From: Deinococcus rhizophilus
GTDB lineage: Bacteria > Deinococcota > Deinococci > Deinococcales > Deinococcaceae
Length of the DNA stretch: 5,845 nucleotides
Direction: 5' to 3'
Assembly: GCF_030271215.1 (NCBI RefSeq)
Contig: NZ_JASNGB010000148.1
Span: 1,546 to 7,390 of the forward strand
Within the stretch, counting starts at the first letter, position 1. The number at the start of each line of letters is the position of its first letter. Positions 1-5,845 of the stretch are shown one piece after another. A model generated the notes under the pieces. The model saw nothing but the letters and a program-made list of their open reading frames with translations. It did not search any database and was not told the origin of the DNA. A program made the translations under genes and the position numbers.

Positions 1-18
1 CCCGCGTCAGCGTGGCGG

Positions 19-22
<4 letters not shown>
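1..22 (-). CDS. trpA: Tryptophan synthase alpha subunit, first 7 codons only (partial)
   Basis: An ATG at 20-22 (minus strand) overlaps the trpB stop codon as ATGA and opens a frame reading M-T-A-T-L-T-R before the window ends. A strong Shine-Dalgarno sequence, GGAGGT at 29-34, lies 6 bases upstream inside the last trpB codons. TrpA splits indole-3-glycerol phosphate into indole and glyceraldehyde 3-phosphate and passes indole to TrpB. The identity is inferred from position: trpA directly follows trpB in most bacteria, and the overlap suggests coupled translation to balance the two subunits. Seven residues cannot prove the family. Confidence 0.75.
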
Positions 23-1296
<1,274 letters not shown>

Positions 1297-1303
1297 GCTG
1301 TCC

Positions 1304-1309
1304 AGGGTA
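1304..1309 (-). promoter_or_regulatory. -10 box for trpB (leaderless type)
   Basis: The minus strand reads TACCCT, then 7 bases, then the trpB ATG. Transcription would therefore begin at or next to the A of the ATG. No recognisable -35 is seen at 16-18 bases upstream. The same hexamer at the same spacing occurs before gluQ and the acyl-CoA dehydrogenase gene, and a variant before the first lipoprotein gene, which makes chance unlikely. There is no room for a leader peptide or attenuator in this arrangement. Confidence 0.7.
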
Positions 1310-1341
1310 GACGGCGAGGCCCAACCCCGGCCAGAGAAACT

Positions 1342-1353
1342 TAGACAACCGGT

Positions 1354-1356
<3 letters not shown>
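1342..1356. promoter_or_regulatory. Inverted repeat TAGAC-N5-GTCTA, candidate operator
   Basis: Perfect 5-base arms (1342-1346 and 1352-1356) flank a 5-base centre, and a nested ACCGGT palindrome lies off-centre. The right arm contains the gluQ stop codon on the minus strand. The repeat lies 32 bases upstream of the trpB -10 box. Arms reading TAGAC/GTCTA resemble operators of several TetR-family repressors (NemR-type sites are TAGACC-N4-GGTCTA). As RNA it would form only a weak hairpin without a good U-tract, so an operator is somewhat more likely than a terminator, but neither is shown. Confidence 0.35.
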
Positions 1357-2271
<915 letters not shown>

Positions 2272-2278
2272 GGGCAAG

Positions 2279-2284
2279 AGGGTA
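2279..2284 (-). promoter_or_regulatory. -10 box for gluQ (leaderless type)
   Basis: TACCCT on the minus strand ends 7 bases before the ATG at 2269-2271, matching the trpB promoter base for base in hexamer and spacing. No Shine-Dalgarno sequence and no clear -35 are present. It helps decide the gluQ start, because the alternative upstream start would lie well before this promoter. Confidence 0.7.
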
Positions 2285-2334
2285 GAGCAGCCGGGAGCCT
2301 TACGGGGCAGGCCACGGGGGAGCTGATCAAAGGG

Positions 2335-2365
2335 GAGGGGGGAGCCAACCCGCCGCTCCCCCCTC
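2335..2365 (-). terminator. Hairpin downstream of the lipoprotein pair, likely terminator
   Basis: Two perfect 10-base arms, GAGGGGGGAG (2335-2344) and CTCCCCCCTC (2356-2365), enclose an 11-base loop; one more C-G pair can form inside. It starts 27 bases beyond the stop of the second lipoprotein gene and lies before the gluQ promoter. In the minus direction the stem is followed by CCCCTTTGATC, so the U-tract is short and delayed. The very stable GC stem and the position favour an intrinsic or partly Rho-assisted terminator. Confidence 0.65.
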
Positions 2366-2392
2366 ACCCTCAGCCCTCGGCTCAGAAGGGCG

Positions 2393-3094
2393 TCAGGACC
2401 CGGTGACCTGCTGCACGACTTCCTCGGGGGTGCGCCACACGCGCTCGGCGTCGGCCACCGCCGAGAGACTGCCCCCCGCGCTCACGCCGCCCAGGCTGGC
2501 CCGGACATTGACGCCGAGTTCGAGGGCGTTCCAGCCGGGTTGCGCGGTCACGTCCACCGTGACGGGCACGGCCGTCCCCACCCCGGCGAAGTCCTGCACG
2601 ACCTGCCCGCAGTCCACCGTGCCGCTCAGGCGGGTGGGGCGGCTCACGTACAGGTAGACGCGGCCCGAGAAGGTGCCTGACGCGAAGCTGGTGCGCTCGG
2701 CCTGCGCGGCGAATACGGTCGCCGCCTGCGAGCCCTGCGGGGTCAGGCCCAGGAAGGCGTAGCTGCCCGCCCCCGCGTCGCTGCTCAGGACGCTGCCCGT
2801 GCAGCCCAGCCCCGAGAGGGCGTCGCTGGGGGAGCGCAGCAGGGGCGTCAGGGCCGCTTCTCCCGGCAGGGGCAGGGAGAAGCGGCCGTCGGGGGCCACC
2901 TCCGCCCGCGCCAGCACCTGCCCACCCGGCCCCGTCAGCGCGACGCTGCCCGTACCCGACCAGCGCGAGATGTCCCCCGGAATCTGGGTGACCGGCTGCG
3001 CGGGAGCGGCGGGGGTGGCCCCCAGCGAAACGGTCCGGGGAGCGCAGCCCGCGAGCAGCAGGGCACCCGCGATCAGGGCGGCCGTGCGCTTCAC
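2393..3094 (-). CDS. Putative lipoprotein, paralogue of the gene just upstream
   Basis: A 233-residue exported protein of unknown function. The N-terminus is a lipoprotein signal peptide: K2-R3, a hydrophobic run, then the lipobox LAGC with the lipidated cysteine at 17. A proline/alanine-rich linker (about 26-40) leads to a beta-rich domain with SGTGSVALTG (46-55), GRFSLPLP (70-77), C98 and C162, PVTVDV (177-182) and PGWN (186-189). These blocks match the upstream neighbour in order and spacing, so the two are paralogues. The start is GTG at 3092-3094, the only choice that gives the signal peptide. It overlaps the upstream stop as GTGA, and there is no clear Shine-Dalgarno sequence, so translation probably depends on coupling to the first gene. 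A hairpin ends the unit downstream. The two non-lipobox cysteines, 64 residues apart, may form a disulfide (inference). I cannot assign a named family; a surface-exposed structural or ligand-binding role is only a guess. Confidence 0.85.
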   Translation of the reverse strand: MKRTAALIAGALLLAGCAPRTVSLGATPAAPAQPVTQIPGDISRWSGTGSVALTGPGGQVLARAEVAPDGRFSLPLPGEAALTPLLRSPSDALSGLGCTGSVLSSDAGAGSYAFLGLTPQGSQAATVFAAQAERTSFASGTFSGRVYLYVSRPTRLSGTVDCGQVVQDFAGVGTAVPVTVDVTAQPGWNALELGVNVRASLGGVSAGGSLSAVADAERVWRTPEEVVQQVTGS

Positions 3095-3783
3095 TGGAGG
3101 GCCTGCCCGACTTCGGCGAGGGTCAGCCAGGTGTTCAGGTCGGTCAGGGTGCGGGTGACCGTACCGCTAGCGCTAGGGCCGCCAAAACCGTAACTGCCCG
3201 TTGCGCTTATTTTCAACTTGATCCAGCCAGGCACCGTCTTGACGTTAACAGTGATAGGCGCCGTCAGACCAGCGACTCGGCAATTGATTCTGCCTGTTAC
3301 TGTGACCACTCGATCTGTATACAGCCACGCACGGGCATCAAAGGAGGCTGATAAAGGACCACTCCTCGTGAGGCTTGCTGCCGCCACCTCACGCGCCCCG
3401 GCCCCACCGCCCTCGGCCCGCAGGGTGAAGAAGAGCAGACCGCGTGCAGCGGGATCACTCACCGTCAGCCCAGCGGACGTGCAGTTCAGGTCGGAAAGGC
3501 CCTGCTCCAGCGTCTCGGGAATGGAACGGGTCTGGGCCTCGACCAGCGGCCCGGTCGGCAGCGTGAGGCGGAAGCTGCCCGCCGCGTCCACCGGAGCGCT
3601 CGCCAGCGGCACCAGCGGCAGGAGGCCGGTCAGGGCCACGCTGCCCGAAGTGCCGCTCTGCCAGGTCTGAATACGGCCTGAGACGGTGGTCTCGGCGGGC
3701 GCGTTGTCGGGGACGCGTTCGGGACCGCCCCCGCAGGAGGCGAGCAGGAGGGACAGGGCCGTCAGGGCACCGAGTTTTCTCAT
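3091..3783 (-). CDS. Putative lipoprotein, first gene of a tandem paralogous pair
   Basis: A 230-residue exported protein of unknown function. The signal peptide begins MRKLGALTALSLLLASC with lipobox LASC and lipidated C17, followed by a GGG tether. The domain contains SGTSGSVALTG (43-53), AGSFRLTLP (68-76), C101, a LYTDR stretch (154-158), C168, PITVNV (176-181) and PGW (185-187), all mirrored in the downstream gene. The cysteines are 67 residues apart against 64 in the paralogue, so a conserved disulfide is plausible. The ATG at 3781-3783 is chosen over an in-frame start 20 codons upstream because it starts the signal peptide and a TAGGCT -10 box ends 7 bases before it. The upstream start would precede this promoter. 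The stop overlaps the next gene as GTGA. Residues about 135-206 are encoded by unusually AT-rich DNA with codons foreign to the neighbours, while the reading frame stays open and conserved. Confidence 0.85.
   Translation of the reverse strand: MRKLGALTALSLLLASCGGGPERVPDNAPAETTVSGRIQTWQSGTSGSVALTGLLPLVPLASAPVDAAGSFRLTLPTGPLVEAQTRSIPETLEQGLSDLNCTSAGLTVSDPAARGLLFFTLRAEGGGAGAREVAAASLTRSGPLSASFDARAWLYTDRVVTVTGRINCRVAGLTAPITVNVKTVPGWIKLKISATGSYGFGGPSASGTVTRTLTDLNTWLTLAEVGQALQ
3181..3370. other. Low-GC patch inside the first lipoprotein gene
   Basis: From 3181 to 3360, 96 of 180 bases are G or C (53%), against 41/60 in the line just before and 47/60 in the line just after. The patch uses codons such as AAA, ATT, GTA and TCA that neighbouring genes avoid. 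It encodes roughly residues 138-201, including C168 and the PGW motif. The equivalent part of the paralogue is not AT-rich. The patch begins next to a 10-base palindrome, CTAGCGCTAG at 3167-3176. Local recombination with foreign DNA or relaxed codon selection could explain it. Confidence 0.7.
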
Positions 3784-3790
3784 GGACGTC

Positions 3791-3796
3791 AGCCTA
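3791..3796 (-). promoter_or_regulatory. -10 box for the lipoprotein pair, overlapping the acuI stop codon
   Basis: The minus strand reads TAGGCT, ending 7 bases before the ATG at 3781-3783, the same spacing as the trpB and gluQ promoters. The first three bases, TAG, are also the stop codon of the upstream acuI-like gene (3794-3796). No Shine-Dalgarno sequence lies before the lipoprotein start. No canonical -35 is visible. Confidence 0.6.
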
Positions 3797-4864
3797 GTGC
3801 ATCCCGGCTGACGGGGAGATGGGAAAATCGCGCCCGGCCTCATCTCCCCCTATCTCCCCCGGCGCGACCGCGATCACCGTGCGCCCGCGCACCTGCCCGG
3901 CCAGAATCTGCTCGGCCAGGGCGGGCACGTCCGAGAGGGGCCGCACCTGGGTCACGTCCGCGAGTCTGTCGGCGGGCAGGTCACGGGCCAGCCGCTCCCA
4001 GGCTGCGCGGCGCCTGGGGGTGGGGCAGGTCACCGAGTCAATGCCCAGCAGGCTCACCCCCCGCAGGATGAAGGGGAAGACGGTCGTGGGGAGGGCGCCG
4101 CCGCCCGCCAGCCCGCAGGCCGCGACCGCCCCGTGGGTGCGGGTGCCCGCGATGGCCCCGGCGAGGGTCTCGCCGCCCACCGAGTCCACGACCCCGGCCC
4201 AGCGTTCCTTTTCCAGGGGGCGCCTGAGCGCGGGCAGCTCGTCGCGGCCGATCACGTTCGCCGCGCCCAGCGAGCGCAGGTAGCCCTCCTCCTGCGTCCG
4301 CCCGGTGCTGGCCGTCACCGTGAACCCCGCCGCCGCGAGCAGCGCGACCGCCATGCTGCCCACCCCGCCCGCCGCGCCCGTGACCAGCACCTCGCCCCGG
4401 TCCGGGGTCACCCCGTGCTCCTCCAGCGCCAGCACCGCCAGCATCGCCGTGAAGCCCGCCGTGCCCACGCTCATGGCCCACCCGGCGTCCGTGCCGGAGG
4501 GCAGCAGCACCAGCCATTCGGAGCGGACGCGGGCGTACTCGGCGTAGCCGCCGTCCTGCCGCTCGCCGATGCCCCAGCCCGTCAGCAGGACGCCCTGACC
4601 GGGGGCATAGGTGCCCGTCTCGTCGGACACCACCTCGCCCGCCAGGTCGATGCCGGGGGTCATGGGGTAGGACTTCAGGACGCCGGGGCGCCCGGCCACC
4701 GCCAGCCCATCCTTGTAGTTGAGGCTGGAGTGGGTCACCCGGACCACCGTGTCGCCGGGCGGCAGGTCGGCGGGAGTGAGGCTCTGGAACTCGGCGCGGA
4801 CACCCGCGTCTTCCTTGACGGCCCGCAGGGCACGGAAGGTCTCGGGCAGGGTGAGCTGGGACAT
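3794..4864 (-). CDS. acuI: YhdH/AcuI family NADPH-dependent acrylyl-CoA reductase-like oxidoreductase
   Basis: A zinc-free medium-chain dehydrogenase/reductase of 356 residues. Family members reduce acrylyl-CoA to propionyl-CoA with NADPH, removing a toxic electrophile. Visible family marks, in order: SSLNYKDGLA, PGIDLAGEV, GWGIGERQDGGYAEYARV, GTAGFTAM, the Rossmann nucleotide-binding LVTGAAGGVGSMAV, STGR (the loop that reads the NADPH 2'-phosphate), VDSVGG, ACGLAGG, and FPFILRGVSLLGIDSV near the end. No structural-zinc cysteine cluster is present. The ATG at 4862-4864 is chosen over the in-frame GTG three codons upstream because GAGGTG sits 6 bases before it; that GTG is itself part of the ribosome site. 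The family usually ends soon after the GRTVIAV-type strand; here about 21 further residues follow, rich in Gly and Asp, with rare codons such as ATA. A -10 box lies 31 bases upstream, so it is probably its own transcription unit. Substrate is inferred from family; another enoyl-type or quinone substrate remains possible. Confidence 0.9.
   Translation of the reverse strand: MSQLTLPETFRALRAVKEDAGVRAEFQSLTPADLPPGDTVVRVTHSSLNYKDGLAVAGRPGVLKSYPMTPGIDLAGEVVSDETGTYAPGQGVLLTGWGIGERQDGGYAEYARVRSEWLVLLPSGTDAGWAMSVGTAGFTAMLAVLALEEHGVTPDRGEVLVTGAAGGVGSMAVALLAAAGFTVTASTGRTQEEGYLRSLGAANVIGRDELPALRRPLEKERWAGVVDSVGGETLAGAIAGTRTHGAVAACGLAGGGALPTTVFPFILRGVSLLGIDSVTCPTPRRRAAWERLARDLPADRLADVTQVRPLSDVPALAEQILAGQVRGRTVIAVAPGEIGGDEAGRDFPISPSAGMH
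3813..3860. repeat. Repeated octamer ATCTCCCC: one inverted and two direct copies
   Basis: On the plus strand GGGGAGATG (3813-3821) is the exact reverse complement of CATCTCCCC (3841-3849), giving 9-base arms around a 19-base loop. A second direct copy, ATCTCCCCC, lies at 3852-3860, 10 bases (about one helix turn) from the first at 3842-3850. The cluster lies within the 3' end of the acuI-like gene and 16 bases upstream of the lipoprotein -10 box. It could bind a regulator or slow transcription; no U-tract follows on the minus strand, so an ordinary terminator is unlikely. Confidence 0.55.
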
Positions 4865-4870
4865 GGAGGG

Positions 4871-4876
4871 CACCTC
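4871..4876 (-). promoter_or_regulatory. Ribosome binding site deciding the acuI start
   Basis: GAGGTG on the minus strand, with a 6-base spacer to the ATG at 4862-4864. The in-frame GTG at 4871-4873 lies within this site, so it is a poor start candidate. Of the promoter-driven genes in the window this is the only one with both a leader and a Shine-Dalgarno sequence. Confidence 0.65.
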
Positions 4877-4895
4877 GGGAGAGTTGGAGTGCCCC

Positions 4896-4901
4896 AGGGT
4901 A
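4896..4901 (-). promoter_or_regulatory. -10 box for acuI (with leader)
   Basis: The minus strand reads TACCCT, the same hexamer as at trpB, gluQ and the acyl-CoA dehydrogenase gene, but here it ends 31 bases before the ATG. That predicts a leader of about 24 bases carrying the GAGGTG ribosome site. No clear -35 is seen. It lies in the 54-base gap after the 148-residue gene. Confidence 0.5.
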
Positions 4902-4918
4902 GCGCGGCGAGGGACGCC

Positions 4919-5365
4919 TCAGCGCACGTCCTCGAACTCGGTCACGGCCAGCGAGAGCGCGTCGGTCGTGGTGGCCTGGTAGCCCGCCCAGACCCGCCAC
5001 AACTCGGCCAGCGCCCGCCGGGCGGCTTCCAGCGCGGCCTGCACGCCGGGCGTGGGTTCGTCCCCCGAGGCGGCCAGGGCCACCGTGAGGTGCAGCTTGG
5101 CGCCCAGGTAGCGGGTCTGCTCGCCGCGCGTACCGTCGTAGACGTACACCACGTCGTCCCAGCCCGGCGCGAAGGTCTCCCAGATCAGCCGGGTCACCGC
5201 CGCGTGACTGCCCAGGCACAGGGTCGCGGCAGGCAGGCCGCCGGGGGCCAGGAGGCCGCGCTCCCCGCAGTGGTCGGCCGCCAGACCGCTCACGTCACGG
5301 TCCACGCCCGGCAGGAAGCGGGAGAGGATGTCGGCGCGGGCCGCGTCGCGGGGAGACTGGCGCAT
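4919..5365 (-). CDS. Protein of unknown function, 148 residues
   Basis: I do not recognise this family. The product has no signal peptide and no membrane segment, so it is probably cytosolic. Features visible: a charged N-terminus (MRQSPRDAARADILSRFLPG), cysteines at 33 and 50, an aromatic/acidic stretch WETFAPGWDDVVYVYDG (62-78) that looks like a beta hairpin, a strand KLHLTVALA (90-98), and a long alanine- and arginine-rich helix at about 107-130. The frame is taken as real because it starts at an ATG (5363-5365) 9 bases after a TAGAGT hexamer, ends neatly 54 bases before acuI, and shows a balanced soluble-protein composition, whereas the longer overlapping frames are Arg/Gly/Pro/Ala-rich shadows. 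It is divergent from the acyl-CoA dehydrogenase gene and might share regulation with it. No function is proposed. Confidence 0.75.
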   Translation of the reverse strand: MRQSPRDAARADILSRFLPGVDRDVSGLAADHCGERGLLAPGGLPAATLCLGSHAAVTRLIWETFAPGWDDVVYVYDGTRGEQTRYLGAKLHLTVALAASGDEPTPGVQAALEAARRALAELWRVWAGYQATTTDALSLAVTEFEDVR

Positions 5366-5374
5366 AGTCCGCCC

Positions 5375-5380
5375 ACTCTA
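5375..5380 (-). promoter_or_regulatory. Possible -10 box for the 148-residue gene
   Basis: TAGAGT on the minus strand ends 9 bases before the ATG at 5363-5365. At 17 bases upstream, TCGTCA (5398-5403) matches four of six bases of TTGACA, the best -35 candidate in the window. There is no well-placed Shine-Dalgarno sequence, so the message would be leaderless or carry only a couple of extra bases. Confidence 0.45.
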
Positions 5381-5432
5381 TTCTGTTTTGGACGAACTGA
5401 CGAGGGGGGACATGCCCGGAGCGGGGATCGCC

Positions 5433-5438
5433 TACCCT
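5433..5438 (+). promoter_or_regulatory. -10 box for the acyl-CoA dehydrogenase gene (leaderless type)
   Basis: TACCCT followed by 7 bases and the ATG at 5446-5448, identical in hexamer and spacing to the trpB and gluQ promoters but on the other strand. No Shine-Dalgarno sequence and no clear -35 are present. It decides the start of the plus-strand gene and forms the other half of the divergent 80-base promoter region. Confidence 0.65.
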
Positions 5439-5445
5439 GCGGGCC

Positions 5446-5845
5446 ATGACGCGCCGCTCTGCCCTGCCCGCCGACCTCGAAGCCGTGACCGTGCGGGCAG
5501 AGGCGGTCATCCGCGCCCACACGGACCCCTGCGAGGCCTCCGGGGACGTGACCCCGGAGGCGGGGGCCGCGCTGCGGGCCAGCGGGTACACCCGGCTGAC
5601 CCTGCCGCGTGAGGCCGGGGGGCTGGGAGCGACCCTGGAGGAGTACGCCGAGGCCCAGCGGCGGTTGGGGGAGGCGGGCGCGGCGCTCGCGCTGGTGCTG
5701 GCGATGCACACCCAGGTGGTGGGGGCCGCCTTTCAGGGCCGGACGCTGCCGGAACCGATGCTGGCGGCGCTGGCGGAGGCGAGCGTGGAGGGGCGGCTGG
5801 TCAACGCGCTGGCGAGCGAGCCGGAACTGGGCAGCCCCTCGCGCG
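5446..5845 (+). CDS. Acyl-CoA dehydrogenase family flavoprotein, N-terminal part (runs off the window)
   Basis: The frame begins MTRRSALPADLEAV and stays open to the edge, giving 133 codons. The N-terminal all-helical domain is recognisable: LRASGYTRLTLPREAGGLGATLEEYAEAQ pattern at 43-71 (the usual 'go/gy..l.lP...GG.g....' motif of the family), a helix with LALVLAMHTQVVGA (81-94), and NALASEPELGSPSR at 120-133, where the family has its 'SEP..GS' flavin/substrate loop. These enzymes use FAD and typically oxidise an acyl-CoA between the alpha and beta carbons. The loop ending in GSPSR also resembles the DszC/SfnB monooxygenase branch, so a flavin-dependent monooxygenase is a real alternative; the C-terminal part with the catalytic base is outside the window. 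The start is set by the TACCCT box 7 bases upstream. The gene is divergent from the 148-residue gene. Confidence 0.85.
   Translation, partial: MTRRSALPADLEAVTVRAEAVIRAHTDPCEASGDVTPEAGAALRASGYTRLTLPREAGGLGATLEEYAEAQRRLGEAGAALALVLAMHTQVVGAAFQGRTLPEPMLAALAEASVEGRLVNALASEPELGSPSR

Noticed and set aside
1297..1353. Trp attenuator or leader peptide upstream of trpB
   Set aside because: No short frame with tryptophan codons and no alternative hairpins are seen, and the -10 box next to the ATG leaves no leader.
2272..2367. 32-codon N-terminal extension of gluQ
   Set aside because: The extension has no family similarity, would begin upstream of the TACCCT promoter, and overlaps the terminator-like hairpin; the internal ATG starts the conserved sequence.
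3784..3843. 20-codon N-terminal extension of the first lipoprotein
   Set aside because: It would place charged and proline-rich residues before the signal peptide and would start before the predicted promoter and within acuI.
4909..4920. GAGG/CCTC mini-hairpin after the 148-residue gene as a terminator
   Set aside because: Only four base pairs and no U-tract, so too weak to call.
4038..5219. 393-codon minus-strand open frame overlapping acuI and the 148-residue gene in another frame
   Set aside because: The product is almost entirely Arg, Gly, Ala and Pro, and it is a frame-shifted shadow of acuI.
5407..5417. GGGACATGCCC near-palindrome in the divergent promoter region
   Set aside because: It is a palindrome only if one base is dropped, and in this GC-rich sequence such a short imperfect match is not informative.
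4133..5449. 438-codon plus-strand open frame across acuI and the 148-residue gene
   Set aside because: It is antisense to two better-supported genes, including the motif-rich AcuI-like enzyme, and its Gly/Arg/His/Gln-rich composition has no recognisable domain.

Overview
The window is a GC-rich (around 70% by eye), densely packed bacterial chromosome segment. The nearest match I can infer is Deinococcus or a close relative. The reasons are the base composition, the protein flavour, and above all a repeated promoter layout in which a TANNNT -10 hexamer sits exactly 7 bases before the start codon, which is the arrangement known for leaderless mRNAs in Deinococcus. No phage, insertion sequence, CRISPR array, rRNA or tRNA is visible.

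Layout: seven genes lie on the minus strand and one on the plus strand. Reading in the minus direction from the right: a 148-residue protein of unknown function (4919-5365); a YhdH/AcuI-type NADPH-dependent acrylyl-CoA reductase-like enzyme (3794-4864); two tandem, 4-base-overlapping genes for related lipoproteins (3091-3783 and 2393-3094); a terminator-like hairpin (2335-2365); gluQ, glutamyl-Q tRNA(Asp) synthetase (1354-2271); trpB, tryptophan synthase beta (19-1296); and the first codons of what is very probably trpA (1-22), overlapping trpB as ATGA. On the plus strand an acyl-CoA dehydrogenase family gene starts at 5446 and runs off the right edge. It is divergent from the 148-residue gene across an 80-base intergenic region.

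The genes are mostly separate transcription units, not one operon. trpBA is a translationally coupled pair whose products form the alpha2beta2 tryptophan synthase. The two lipoproteins are a coupled pair of exported, lipid-anchored proteins. gluQ modifies tRNA(Asp). The AcuI-like enzyme and the acyl-CoA dehydrogenase both act on acyl-CoA-type substrates, but nothing shows they share a pathway.

The most interesting signals are (i) the near-identical leaderless promoters before trpB, gluQ, the first lipoprotein gene and the acyl-CoA dehydrogenase, contrasted with Shine-Dalgarno sites at acuI and trpA; (ii) the duplicated lipoprotein pair with a conserved cysteine pair; (iii) a sharp low-GC patch inside one lipoprotein gene; (iv) an apparent C-terminal extension of the AcuI-like protein that carries a repeated octamer and whose stop codon is part of the next gene's -10 box; and (v) a TAGAC-N5-GTCTA inverted repeat across the gluQ stop codon, upstream of trpB. 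No clearly new defence or mobile system is visible.
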